A stretch of 64,000 nt of DNA from Polaribacter sp. BM10. GTDB taxonomy: Bacteria; Bacteroidota; Bacteroidia; Flavobacteriales; Flavobacteriaceae. The DNA is taken from the NCBI RefSeq assembly GCF_002005425.1, contig NZ_CP019704.1, forward strand, positions 2,996,001-3,060,000. The letters run 5' to 3'. Positions within the stretch are counted from its first letter, which is position 1, and every line of letters starts with the position of its first letter. Below the pieces are notes generated by a model. That model did not search any database, had not been told where the DNA came from, and saw nothing but the letters and a program-made list of their open reading frames with translations. The position numbers and the translations under genes were made by a program. This document shows positions 14,548 through 24,036 of the stretch, in pieces.

Positions 14548-17127
14548 TTATGCAGAGTTTCGACTTGCGTTAATATTTCCGAATAAAGAACGCATCACCA
14601 TTTTCTCATATATTTTTAATTTTTCTGAGTTTCCATCAGAATTTTGAAGTTCTTGAATTTGTTTTAAAGCAAATTGCTGAATTGTAAGAAGTGGTAAAAC
14701 AATCTGTTCTCTAATTTCTATAGAGGCTTTTCCTACTGGAAAGTTTTCCATTAAATCTTTGTGACCAGTAAGTTTTAAAAGTAGCCTTTTAGTTGTTTTG
14801 TATTCTTCGTAAATAAGTTTCCAGAAATCACCAAATTCTTTATCGTTAGCCATGTATGCTGTTAATTCGAAAAATGATTTTGTTAAACTCATCATACTGT
14901 TTTCTAGCAAGGTTTTAAAGAAGTCAGATTCATTGTAAAATGCAATTACTTCATCAAATCTATCTGCATCTTCATATTTCTTTAAAGCAGTTCCTACTCC
15001 AAAAAATCCTGGTACGTTTTGTTTTAACTGGCTCCAGCTTCCAACAAAAGGAATTGCTCTAAGAGCAGAGAAGTCTAATTTATCTGAGCCACCACGTTTA
15101 CTAGGTCTACTACCAATGTTAGTTTTAGCATAGTATTTTAACGTACTCATTTTTTCTAAATACGGTAAAAACTGCGCATGATTTTTAAAGTCGACATAAG
15201 TTTGGTAGCTGGTAGCTGCCATGTCTTCAATTAATTCTCTATTTTTTTCGTTTAACTGATCTTTTGTAAAAATATCATTTTTAATACCAGAACTTAATAA
15301 TTGCTCTAAGTTGTATTGTGCAGAATTTTCTGTACCAAAATTAGAACTAATCGTTTGACCTTGTATTGTGAGTTGAATTTCTTTATCTTCTATTGTTGGT
15401 CCTAAAGATGCGTAAAATTGGTGTGTTTTTCCTCCACCACGAGCAGGAGGTCCTCCACGTCCGTCAAAGAATATTACTTCAATATCAAATTCTCTAGAAA
15501 CTTTTGTTAATGCTTCTTTTGCTTTAAAAATTCCCCAATTTGCCATTAAATATCCACCATCTTTAGTTCCATCAGAAAAACCTAACATTATAGTTTGTTT
15601 GTTTTTTCTCTTTTCTAAATGATATCTATACGTTCTATTACTATACAATTTACGCATTACTTCTTCTGCATTTTGTAAATCTTCTACTGTTTCAAAAAGC
15701 GGTATAACATCTACAGGTAATTCGTTTTCAAAGCCACAAAGGTTAAGCATTGCAAATGTTTCCATAACATTTAGTGCGGTTTGATTGTTACTTATAATGT
15801 AACGGTTTGCACCTCTTTCTCCGTTTCTTTTTTGAATTTCTTTTAAAGCATAAATAGATTCTATTGTACTTACAGAAGTTTCATCGCTTAAAGATTTTGG
15901 ATCGATGCTTCCTTTAACAACAGATAAAATTTCTATTTGTTCATCTTCTGGTAAATGTTCGTAGTTTTTAGGAAAAGTAGTATCGCCAGTTTCTTGTAAA
16001 TCTTTAACAATTTGAGTAAAAGCTTTATGATGCACTCTACTGTCTTGTCTAATATCTAAAGTTGCAAAATGGAAACCAAAAATTCTAACTTTATTAATAA
16101 AATCATCTAATTCTTCTATAAATAAAGATTGATGTTTTGTTTCTACAATTTTTCTTGCCTCTGCAAGTTCTTGTAATAATATGCCTTGAGAAAAGTTTAC
16201 TTTGCTATAACTTCTTACAACGTGTTTGTAAAGTCTTTTCTCGATCTTAGTTAAAATCTCTTGAACGCCATCAAAGGTAAAACGTCTTTTAAGTTTTCTA
16301 ACATCTCTATAATAACTTCTTAAAACAGATTGTCTTAACCTTTCTGCAACGTCTAAAGTTATTTGGGTTGTTACAAATGGGTTACCATCTCTATCACCAC
16401 CAGGCCAAAAACCAAGATCTATAATTTCGTTATCCATCGGATTTCCGTCATAGATATTGTTTTGAATGTAGTTGTATATTTTACTTACAGAATGGTAAAA
16501 GACATTTTCTAAATACCAAATTAAACTTACAGCTTCATCAAAAGGTGTTGGTTTCGATTTTTTATAAAAAGGCGTTTTACCTAATTGTGCTAAAAGTTTT
16601 TTAATTAAAAGCAAGTCATCATTTTGAATTGCTTTGTCTAAATCTGTAATAATACCTAAAACAGAACCTGGGTAAAATTGTGTTGGATGCGCAGTTAAAA
16701 CAACTCGAACTTTAAATTCTTCTAAATAAGCTTTTAAAGCTTCTTTCTTTTCACCTAAAATGGCAGTTTCTTTAGAGTTTCTTAGCGTACCCACTCCATC
16801 CATATTATTAACAACAGGAAAAGCGGCGTCTTCTATAGCATCAAACAATACAACTTGTCTTTCTATATATTGTATAAAACGAAATAATAAATCTGTTTTT
16901 TCTTTTTCTGAAGGATTTTCTTGGTATTTGCTAAAAAAAGCATCTACAATTTCTGTAGGATTTTTACCTTCTTGAAAACCTTTTTTACATAACTCATTAA
17001 ACAATGGCAATAGAACACCGGTATTATTTATGGTGTCGAATGGCAAAGTCATAAAAATACTGTTGTAAATTTGATATTTAGACAATACGTTTTCGTTAAA
17101 ACGAGCTAGCTTAGGTAATCCTGACAT
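14548..17127 (-). CDS. ppc: Phosphoenolpyruvate carboxylase
   Basis: It carboxylates PEP with bicarbonate to oxaloacetate, the main anaplerotic entry to the TCA cycle. At 859 residues it has the catalytic histidine in VVLTAHPTQ (about 147), the GFWPGGDRDGNPFVT motif, the GFSDGTKDGGYLMANW lysine loop, the glycine-rich FDGRGGPPARGGGKTH and QTISSNFG. The C-terminus reads RNSA where many family members end RNTG. Upstream there are 126 AT-rich nt without a clear consensus promoter; comM follows in the same direction. Confidence 0.95.
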   Translation of the reverse strand: MSGLPKLARFNENVLSKYQIYNSIFMTLPFDTINNTGVLLPLFNELCKKGFQEGKNPTEIVDAFFSKYQENPSEKEKTDLLFRFIQYIERQVVLFDAIEDAAFPVVNNMDGVGTLRNSKETAILGEKKEALKAYLEEFKVRVVLTAHPTQFYPGSVLGIITDLDKAIQNDDLLLIKKLLAQLGKTPFYKKSKPTPFDEAVSLIWYLENVFYHSVSKIYNYIQNNIYDGNPMDNEIIDLGFWPGGDRDGNPFVTTQITLDVAERLRQSVLRSYYRDVRKLKRRFTFDGVQEILTKIEKRLYKHVVRSYSKVNFSQGILLQELAEARKIVETKHQSLFIEELDDFINKVRIFGFHFATLDIRQDSRVHHKAFTQIVKDLQETGDTTFPKNYEHLPEDEQIEILSVVKGSIDPKSLSDETSVSTIESIYALKEIQKRNGERGANRYIISNNQTALNVMETFAMLNLCGFENELPVDVIPLFETVEDLQNAEEVMRKLYSNRTYRYHLEKRKNKQTIMLGFSDGTKDGGYLMANWGIFKAKEALTKVSREFDIEVIFFDGRGGPPARGGGKTHQFYASLGPTIEDKEIQLTIQGQTISSNFGTENSAQYNLEQLLSSGIKNDIFTKDQLNEKNRELIEDMAATSYQTYVDFKNHAQFLPYLEKMSTLKYYAKTNIGSRPSKRGGSDKLDFSALRAIPFVGSWSQLKQNVPGFFGVGTALKKYEDADRFDEVIAFYNESDFFKTLLENSMMSLTKSFFELTAYMANDKEFGDFWKLIYEEYKTTKRLLLKLTGHKDLMENFPVGKASIEIREQIVLPLLTIQQFALKQIQELQNSDGNSEKLKIYEKMVMRSLFGNINASRNSA

Positions 17128-17253
17128 ATTCTATTAATTTTATAGAGTAAATCTACAAAAAAGCAAGGTTTCAGAACTTAGGTTTTTACTAATAATTAAC
17201 AAAAAAATTACGAAAACGATATAAATTTTATGTTTTTTTGATGAATATAGAAT

Positions 17254-17649
17254 TTATTGTTTATTCAAGAAATAAGGCTGAATTCTATTCTCTATACATT
17301 GAAGATTCCATCTTGTTGGGTCGTTCTTGTATCTAAAACCCTTTAAATAGTAGTTGTTTTGATAATTGTTGTAATCATCATAAATTAATTCTGATGGCTT
17401 TTTATCAATATTTAGAAAATTGATAGCCATTATGTTGTTTTCGATATCTTCTACATTAAGTGTTACAAAATCAAAAGAATTTAAGTTTAATTTAGAATTA
17501 AGTTTATAATAACTATTTGGGTTGTTGCTAAAACTATTAATTGTATAAATACTTGTTGGTGCTTTTGTTACTTTGATATCTTTATCTTGAGAAAAGATAA
17601 GATTGCTGATTAGCATAAATATTGTTAAAAAGAAAAGTTTTGATTTCAT
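17254..17649 (-). CDS. Hypothetical secreted protein
   Basis: A 131-residue protein when started at ATG 17649; a longer form to 17670 is possible, but its first seven residues precede the basic signal-peptide start (MKSK). A hydrophobic signal sequence (about 4-20, ending near FSQ-D) indicates export. The mature part is rich in Asn, Tyr and Lys and has no motif I recognise. It lies 29 nt after the dsbD-like stop on the same strand and may be cotranscribed with it. Confidence 0.6.
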   Translation of the reverse strand: MKSKLFFLTIFMLISNLIFSQDKDIKVTKAPTSIYTINSFSNNPNSYYKLNSKLNLNSFDFVTLNVEDIENNIMAINFLNIDKKPSELIYDDYNNYQNNYYLKGFRYKNDPTRWNLQCIENRIQPYFLNKQ

Positions 17650-17699
17650 AATTAAAATGTTAGTTGTCAAAATAATAGCATCAATATGTACACCAAATT

Positions 17700-19670
17700 C
17701 TAATTTTTAAAATTATAAATTCCTTTTTCTAACCAATTTTTATACGTTTCTATGTCTGTATATTGCTGTGGTGAGTTTAAAATTTCTAAATCGGCATTCA
17801 TCAAAATATAATAAGGTTGCGACGCGTTTTTAAAATTTAAAACCTGAAATGTAGACCATTTATCACCGTAAGTTTTAATCTTTTTTATTTTACCGTTAGC
17901 TTTTTTAAAACTGAATTGATCTGCTTCTGGCAACTTCTTTTCATTATCATCTACATACAACGAAATTAGAATATAATCTTCTTTTAAAATACTATAAATT
18001 GATGGATCGCTCCATACGTTTTCTTCCATTTTACGGCAATTTACACATGCCCAACCTGTAAAATCTAATAAAATAGGTTTGTTTGTTTCTTGCGCAGCCT
18101 TTAAACCTTCATCAAAATCTTTATAACAATCTAAACCTAAAGGACAATCTGATTCTTGCTGATAAATACTGTAAAATTGAGGCGGAGGAAAACCACTTAA
18201 AGCGCTTAAATTCCAAGTAGGATTTTTAAATGTTCCCGGAACTAAATAGATCACAAAAGCAAAAACTAAGACTCCAAAAGAAATTCTAAAAAAAGACAAT
18301 TTTTTAAGAGGAGAATCGTGTGGGAATTTAATTTTACCAAATAGATAAAGTGCTAAACCAATAAAAATAGCAATCCAAATTCCTATAAAAATTTCACGTT
18401 TTAAAATTTCCCAATGGCCAACTAAATCAGAATTTGATAAAAATTTAAAAGCAAAAGCCAATTCTAAAAAACCAAGAATAACTTTGGTTGTATTTAACCA
18501 ACCGCCAGATTTAGGCAAGGCGTTTAACAAGTTAGGAAACAATGCAAATAAAGCAAAAGGTAAAGCCAAAGCGAGTCCGAAACCAGTCATACCAGCAGAA
18601 AGCTGAAAAGCAGGATTGCCAACTGTACCTAAAGAACCCGCTAACAAAGAACCTAAAATTGGACCAGTACAAGAAAATGAAACAATAGCTAAAGTTAAAG
18701 CCATAAAGAAAATGCCAATAAAACCACCAATGTTGGATGCATCATCCATTTTATTTCCCCAAGAGCTTGGTAACGTTATTTCATAAAAACCAAAAAATGA
18801 TAAAGAGAAAAACACCAAAATGATAAAAAAGAAGATGTTTAACCAGATATTGGTTGAAATTGTATTTAAAATACTTGGGTCTAAGCCATCAATTAAGTGA
18901 AAAGGGACACTTAAAAGCATGTAAATTATCACGATAAACAATCCGTATAAAATTGCGTTAAAAATACCTTTACTTTTACTTTGAGATTGTTTTGTAAAAA
19001 ATGATACTGTTAAAGGAATCATAGGGAAAACACAAGGTGTTAAAAGTGCTAATAAACCACCAATAAAACCTAAAAGAAATATGTTCATTAAAGAACTACC
19101 ATCGCTATTGTCTAATGTAGTATCTGTTTTAAGTAGTTCTGTGTTTTTTAAATTTAATTTTAACTTTTTGGTTAATTTTCTGCTTTTTTCATCTAAAATA
19201 ATTTCCTCTTTTTCTAGAGTTTTACCATTTAAAGAAAACGAGAAAGAATCTTCTATTTGTATACAAGCTTGTTTACAAACTTGCCCGTAAATTTCTAAAG
19301 TTATATTATCAATACTTGTATCTTCAATTAAAACACGTTGCGTAATGGTAGCTTTATTTTTGAAGAAAATTTCTTCTTTTTCCCAAACTTCAGAATATTC
19401 TTTAGTTGTTTCACTTTCTTTCGCTTTGCCAACTAATTTATATCCTTTTTTACCTTCTGGAATTACAATTTCTAAAGCTTGTGATGCATCTTCTGGATTG
19501 TATTGCGAATATAAATGCCAATCTTTTAAGATTTTTGCAGTAAAAACAGCATCGTATTCTGTATCAGAGATTTTCTGTATTGATGTTTGCCAAACTAAAG
19601 GATTATCTTCTGTTTGTGCATTTGCAAAAACAGTAAAACATAATGTAAGCAGTAAAAATAGTTTTTTCAT
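17700..19670 (-). CDS. dsbD: DsbD-type thiol:disulfide interchange protein
   Basis: A 656-residue inner-membrane protein that would pass electrons from cytoplasmic thioredoxin to periplasmic thiol proteins. In order there is a signal peptide (residues 1-18), a DsbD-alpha-like domain (about 25-150) with a Cys pair in QVCKQAC, a long segment of about eight membrane helices (about 195-490) with LLTPCVFPMIPL and SCTGPILGS carrying the two membrane cysteines, and a C-terminal thioredoxin domain with CVNC near 542-545. All three cysteine pairs are present. An ATCTCT/AGAGAT inverted repeat lies in its leader (19681-19698). Confidence 0.9.
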   Translation of the reverse strand: MKKLFLLLTLCFTVFANAQTEDNPLVWQTSIQKISDTEYDAVFTAKILKDWHLYSQYNPEDASQALEIVIPEGKKGYKLVGKAKESETTKEYSEVWEKEEIFFKNKATITQRVLIEDTSIDNITLEIYGQVCKQACIQIEDSFSFSLNGKTLEKEEIILDEKSRKLTKKLKLNLKNTELLKTDTTLDNSDGSSLMNIFLLGFIGGLLALLTPCVFPMIPLTVSFFTKQSQSKSKGIFNAILYGLFIVIIYMLLSVPFHLIDGLDPSILNTISTNIWLNIFFFIILVFFSLSFFGFYEITLPSSWGNKMDDASNIGGFIGIFFMALTLAIVSFSCTGPILGSLLAGSLGTVGNPAFQLSAGMTGFGLALALPFALFALFPNLLNALPKSGGWLNTTKVILGFLELAFAFKFLSNSDLVGHWEILKREIFIGIWIAIFIGLALYLFGKIKFPHDSPLKKLSFFRISFGVLVFAFVIYLVPGTFKNPTWNLSALSGFPPPQFYSIYQQESDCPLGLDCYKDFDEGLKAAQETNKPILLDFTGWACVNCRKMEENVWSDPSIYSILKEDYILISLYVDDNEKKLPEADQFSFKKANGKIKKIKTYGDKWSTFQVLNFKNASQPYYILMNADLEILNSPQQYTDIETYKNWLEKGIYNFKN

Positions 19671-19757
19671 TTTTCGGTAAATCTCTTATTTTAGAGATGA
19701 TTAAAAGGTTTTGTATCAATAATAGATATTAATATTTAATTTTTAAAAATACATAAA

Positions 19758-19771
19758 CCTTTTATAAAAGG
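19758..19771. repeat. 14-nt perfect palindrome at the tilS 3' end
   Basis: CCTTTTATAAAAGG overlaps the last codons of tilS. It may be a weak transcription terminator between tilS and dsbD, but no strong T tract follows it. Confidence 0.3.
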
Positions 19772-21081
19772 CTAATTTTTATAAGAGAAGCATTGTTAGA
19801 AAATGTTAAAAATCTGTTGTCTTGTCTTTTACCAATTATCCAAATAATTTCATCGGAACTATTACACAAAAGCCAAGTGTTGTTTTTTTCTAATAAAGAC
19901 ATTTTTTCGTCTTTAAAATACTTACTCAGTTTCTTTTTTCCTTGCATTCCTGCCGGATAAAAATAGTCGCCATTTTGCCATTTTCTTACAACTAAAGGAA
20001 ATTGTAAATGTTCTTTAGAAACGTAAATTGTATTTTTATTTTTTGTTGATTTTTCTGCCAAATGCTCTAAAGCTAAATGAACAGGTTCTAAAATTTCAGC
20101 ATCCTTTTCATTAATCTTAAAAGTCTTTTGTTCTGAGGTTGAAAAATCTCTTTCAGACAAAATTAAAAATTCTCTATCTTTTAATAAAGCGTGTGTTTTA
20201 GAAAAAACTTGTTTACCAGATTGCGCTTTTAGCAAGTTGTAAACATCGTTAAATTCAGTAAAATTATAATTTTCTAAAAGTTGATATAAATAAGCTTTTG
20301 GGTTTTTTAATTGCTGAATTTTACCAATATTGATTTTAAATGACTTCTTATCATCTAAATATTCGATAACATCTTTAGAAATAATTTCAATTCTATCTTT
20401 AATAATTTCTTTACTCTCTTGTAAATTTGCTACAGTTTTAGAAAATGTTGCTAATATATTCGGGTTTATTTCCTTTAAAACCGGTAAAACTTGATGCCTT
20501 ATTTTATTACGAACATATTTTGTAGAAGCGTTGCTTTTATCTTCTCGCCAAGAAATATTATTAAAGGTAGCAAAGTTTAGGATTTCATCTCTAGAAAACT
20601 GTAAAAACGGACGAACGATAGAATTATTTATTTCTGGAATTCCTGTAAATCCATCTAAACCAGAGCCTCGCGTTAAATTAATTAGAAAAGTTTCTAAATT
20701 ATCATCTGCATGATGGGCAGTTAACACATAATCGAAATTGTGTTTGTTACTTAATTCTTTAAACCAATTATATCTAAGATTTCTCGCGGTAATTTGTGTA
20801 GATTCTTTATTTTGTTGTGCTATTTTTTCTGTTTCAAAAGAAATGCTGTGGTAGTCAATTTGTAATTTTTTGGCTAGGTTTTTTACAAATTCTTCATCTA
20901 AATCACTTTCTAAATTTCTTAATTTAAAATTGCAATGCGCTAAAGAAATGTTAAAATTTAATGTTGCTAATAAATGGGTTAATACAACAGAATCTATGCC
21001 GCCAGAAATGGCAATCAATAGCTTTTTATCCTTTAAAAAAGGAAGTTTACTATTTATATGATTAGATAATTTTTGAAGCAT
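19762..21081 (-). CDS. tilS: tRNA(Ile)-lysidine synthetase
   Basis: The enzyme converts C34 of the tRNA-Ile2 anticodon to lysidine, so that the CAU anticodon reads AUA. The 439-residue protein has the ATP-pyrophosphatase P-loop SGGIDS at residues 26-31, LTAHHADDNLET at about 120-131 and RNKIRH (TilS N-terminal domain). It ends with the C-terminal substrate-binding domain (FPLVVRKWQNGDYFYP). It follows the 78-residue gene by 22 nt and pabB beyond, all on the minus strand. Confidence 0.93.
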   Translation of the reverse strand: MLQKLSNHINSKLPFLKDKKLLIAISGGIDSVVLTHLLATLNFNISLAHCNFKLRNLESDLDEEFVKNLAKKLQIDYHSISFETEKIAQQNKESTQITARNLRYNWFKELSNKHNFDYVLTAHHADDNLETFLINLTRGSGLDGFTGIPEINNSIVRPFLQFSRDEILNFATFNNISWREDKSNASTKYVRNKIRHQVLPVLKEINPNILATFSKTVANLQESKEIIKDRIEIISKDVIEYLDDKKSFKINIGKIQQLKNPKAYLYQLLENYNFTEFNDVYNLLKAQSGKQVFSKTHALLKDREFLILSERDFSTSEQKTFKINEKDAEILEPVHLALEHLAEKSTKNKNTIYVSKEHLQFPLVVRKWQNGDYFYPAGMQGKKKLSKYFKDEKMSLLEKNNTWLLCNSSDEIIWIIGKRQDNRFLTFSNNASLIKISLL

Positions 21082-21103
21082 AACAATTTTAAAAATACGT
21101 AAT

Positions 21104-21340
21104 TTATTGCTGTTTTCTTAACCAAACTCTAATGTCTTTTCTTAAAGAAACCTCTGGTTTTGGTAACGGAATTGTTTTACCAAACTGTTTGCTTCTGTTA
21201 AATTTAGAAAACGTAACTTTTAGTTGTTTCCATTCTGCAGGATGCAGTTCTAAAAACTTATTAAACATATTTTGTTCTGTTGGTGTTTCTGATAAACTCT
21301 CTAAAGTTTTCTGAAAAAGTTCTTCTTTATTAAATATCAT
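21104..21340 (-). CDS. Conserved small hypothetical protein
   Basis: A 78-residue soluble, mostly helical and basic protein, with no signal peptide or membrane segment, tightly packed between pabB (20 nt upstream) and tilS (22 nt downstream) on the same strand. Codon use resembles its neighbours and the frame starts with ATG, so it is very probably a real gene in a pabB operon. No recognisable domain; function unknown. Confidence 0.65.
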   Translation of the reverse strand: MIFNKEELFQKTLESLSETPTEQNMFNKFLELHPAEWKQLKVTFSKFNRSKQFGKTIPLPKPEVSLRKDIRVWLRKQQ

Positions 21341-21360
21341 AATAAGTATATTTTTTGGTT

Positions 21361-22665
21361 TTACTGGGCGTTTAGTAAAACGTATTTCATTGCTTTTGCT
21401 TTAAGCAAGCATTCTTCATATTCGTTTTCTACAATAGATTTTGCTGTAATTGCACCACCAACAGAATATGAAACGTATTTTTTTTCTTCGTTGTATAGAA
21501 TACTTCTAATAACAACATTAAAATCGAAATCGTTTTCTGGTGTAAAATAACCAATTGCGCCCGAATATAAACCTCTTTTGGTTTCTTCTAAGTCTTCTAT
21601 AATTTGCATTGCAGAAACTTTTGGTGCGCCTGTCATGCTTCCCATAGGAAAAGTGCTTCGTAAAATTTCTACCGGATGCATTAACGCCGTATCTATATTA
21701 GAAACTACCGTAGAGATCATTTGATGCACTTGTTTAAAAGAATACACTTTACATAATTCTTCAACCTTTACAGAGCCTTTGGTCGCAGTTTTAGAAAGGT
21801 CGTTTCTTACCAAATCTACAATCATTACATTTTCTGCACGTTCTTTTTCATCTCTCATTAAATTTCGTGCAATTTTCTCATCATCAATTTGGCTAATTAA
21901 TCGTTTTGCGGTTCCTTTTATAGGTTGCGAAATTATTTTACTGCCTTCCTTTTTAATATATCTTTCTGGTGATGAACACAAAGCATATTGATTTTCTAAT
22001 TTTAAATAAGCAGCAAATGGTGGTTCAGAAATATCGTTTAAATGCTTGTAAACTTGCAACGGATTTATAGTAGCGTTTTCAGCATAAAATTCCTGACAAA
22101 AATTCGCTTCATAAATATCACCTCTTTTAATATGTTCTAAAACTTTTGATACTTTTTGATGATACTCATCTTTATGAATTCGTAATTTTATTTTGATGTC
22201 GCTTTTAGAATTTTCAAAAACTGAAGGATTAAAATTTTTAATCGTTTTAAAGTCGTTTTCAATTTCATCATCAACCATTTTTAAATAATGAAATTCAACG
22301 GAATTTTCTTTTATAAAAACTAATTTTTGAGGTTGAAAAAAATACAAATCGGCAAAACCTAAATTGTCTAAATTTTTAGACTTTAAATGCTCAACATCAT
22401 TTTTTACATCATAAGAAATATATCCAAAAATATAATCTTTTGTTGTAGTTTGATATTCTTTTAATTTGTCAAATGCGTTGGTGTAATCTGTTTTTATAGA
22501 TGTAAATTCTTCAACAGCCAAAGCGCTATTAAAACTAGTATATGTTTGGTTGTAGTTATTAGAATCTAACCAAAGTGCTGTTTCAAATTGTTGAGACCAA
22601 CACAGTAAATTTTGTTTAAAAGTAGCGATGTTTTCAATAGAAAAAGTACGAACAGTTCTTTGCAT
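21361..22665 (-). CDS. pabB: Aminodeoxychorismate synthase component I / anthranilate synthase component I family
   Basis: A 434-residue chorismate-utilising enzyme. The C-terminal catalytic domain shows PPFAAYL, SSPERYIKKEG, SQPIKGTAKR, ENVMIVDLVRNDL, GSMTGAPKVSAM and YSGAIGYF, the conserved blocks of PabB/TrpE. The likely product is 4-amino-4-deoxychorismate for folate, which would suit the one-carbon genes elsewhere in the window. PabB and TrpE cannot be separated safely by eye; the short N-terminal domain and the absence of trp genes nearby favour PabB. No glutamine amidotransferase partner is adjacent. Confidence 0.87.
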   Translation of the reverse strand: MQRTVRTFSIENIATFKQNLLCWSQQFETALWLDSNNYNQTYTSFNSALAVEEFTSIKTDYTNAFDKLKEYQTTTKDYIFGYISYDVKNDVEHLKSKNLDNLGFADLYFFQPQKLVFIKENSVEFHYLKMVDDEIENDFKTIKNFNPSVFENSKSDIKIKLRIHKDEYHQKVSKVLEHIKRGDIYEANFCQEFYAENATINPLQVYKHLNDISEPPFAAYLKLENQYALCSSPERYIKKEGSKIISQPIKGTAKRLISQIDDEKIARNLMRDEKERAENVMIVDLVRNDLSKTATKGSVKVEELCKVYSFKQVHQMISTVVSNIDTALMHPVEILRSTFPMGSMTGAPKVSAMQIIEDLEETKRGLYSGAIGYFTPENDFDFNVVIRSILYNEEKKYVSYSVGGAITAKSIVENEYEECLLKAKAMKYVLLNAQ

Positions 22666-22727
22666 AATTAATGCAAAAATACAATTCTTATTGTTTAGAA
22701 ATAGAAATTTTTATGCAGATTTATTGG

Positions 22728-23948
22728 CTAAAAAGTTTTACCAAATGTAAACTGAATTGGCACTGCAACACCAGAGTTATTTGTAAAAATGTTTCCGTTA
22801 GAGTAGTGCATAATTCTAAATTCTGCATTGTATTGTCGTTTTTTTCCGAAGAAAAAACCAAGTCCCATTGTGTCTTGATATGTAATTTTTGGGCCGGTAT
22901 TAAGGTTGTCTAAATTTCCTTTGGTTAAAAATGTTGGCCCGATAAGCGAGTAATTTGCATACATATCAAACTTATTTCTTCTTAAAAGATAAAAACGCAT
23001 CGACGGAAAAATTGAAAAAGCAAGCACTTTCTCGTTGGTGGCTTCTGTATTAAACGCAGTTATACTTGCGCCCCAATCTAAAGAGAATATTTTTTCTGTT
23101 CTAAAAAGTAATTGTTGGTAGGTAATTGAAAAAGAATTGGCCGCCTTAACTTCGCCAACCCAAAATACTGGTATGCCGAAACTTTCGAAGTTACCAACCT
23201 TTAAACTCATACCAAAAAACCGATTGACACCAAAGCCAATTTTACTTGTTCCGTAACTAACTTGTAGCATATTTTTAGGAAAAAAATGACCATTTTTGCC
23301 AAATTTATTAGCTTTTTCTTCGGATAATTTGTTGATATGGTATTCGAAACCTAAAGTTACTTGAGATATAGAAGGTTGATTTTCTTTTGTTGATTTTGGC
23401 AAGAATGTTCCGTTTAAATTCAACCTCCATTTTTTGTTCAATTTATAGTTAAATCCAAAGCCATAAAGAAAGCTTGCATAATGCGCATCAGAATATACAA
23501 CTTCATCATTTATAGAAAATCCTACTCTGGTTACGTTGGCAATTCCGCTCTCAGCAAAAAAAGACAATTTATCATTTAAGTTTATATTTTTCTTTAAAGA
23601 CAAAGACCAAGCATTTATCCAAACGCTGTTATGATAACCCACATTGTTTACGTTTGTGTATTGAAACCAAGAAGCAGGTCTTAATGTGCCAAATTGAACC
23701 GCTAAATCGGGTAAGATTTTATAACCTAGTAGCAATCGTCCAGAAAAAATGTTTTTAGTAAACGCATCTGTTTGATAACCCTCTTTTAAATTATTATTTG
23801 AAAAAGGGTAAAAAATTCCCCCAAAATTAATACTATAATATGCTTTTGATAAAAAGGAGTTTGGTTGTGTTTTGAAATCTTTATTTTCTTGAGCGATAAT
23901 GGTTAAACTTGCTAAGAGAAATAATAGCATAAAAAGTTTCTTTTTCAT
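22728..23948 (-). CDS. Outer-membrane beta-barrel protein, PagL-like acyloxyacyl hydrolase
   Basis: A 406-residue exported protein, started at ATG 23948 because the signal peptide MKKKLFMLLFLL begins there; the frame extends back to 23987 through a terminator region. After the signal (about 1-19) the sequence alternates hydrophobic and polar residues and is rich in Gly and aromatics, and it ends in Phe as barrel proteins do. Near the C-terminus MHYSNGNI resembles the His-x-Ser-Asn motif of lipid A deacylase PagL. The protein is about twice the length of PagL, so the front half is a separate domain or second barrel. Activity is inferred from the motif only. Confidence 0.6.
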   Translation of the reverse strand: MKKKLFMLLFLLASLTIIAQENKDFKTQPNSFLSKAYYSINFGGIFYPFSNNNLKEGYQTDAFTKNIFSGRLLLGYKILPDLAVQFGTLRPASWFQYTNVNNVGYHNSVWINAWSLSLKKNINLNDKLSFFAESGIANVTRVGFSINDEVVYSDAHYASFLYGFGFNYKLNKKWRLNLNGTFLPKSTKENQPSISQVTLGFEYHINKLSEEKANKFGKNGHFFPKNMLQVSYGTSKIGFGVNRFFGMSLKVGNFESFGIPVFWVGEVKAANSFSITYQQLLFRTEKIFSLDWGASITAFNTEATNEKVLAFSIFPSMRFYLLRRNKFDMYANYSLIGPTFLTKGNLDNLNTGPKITYQDTMGLGFFFGKKRQYNAEFRIMHYSNGNIFTNNSGVAVPIQFTFGKTF

Positions 23949-23976
23949 TTTATAAAAATAGGAAACTTTTAAACAT

Positions 23977-24008
23977 AAAAAAAGCACCTAAATATTAGGT
24001 GCTTTTTT
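23977..24008. terminator. Terminator after lpdA
   Basis: AAAAAAAGCACCTAA pairs with TTAGGTGCTTTTTTT across a 3-nt loop, with T runs on either strand. It lies 29 nt downstream of the lpdA stop. Confidence 0.75.
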
Positions 24009-24036
24009 TAAGAATGTCTGTAATTAAAATACAGTT

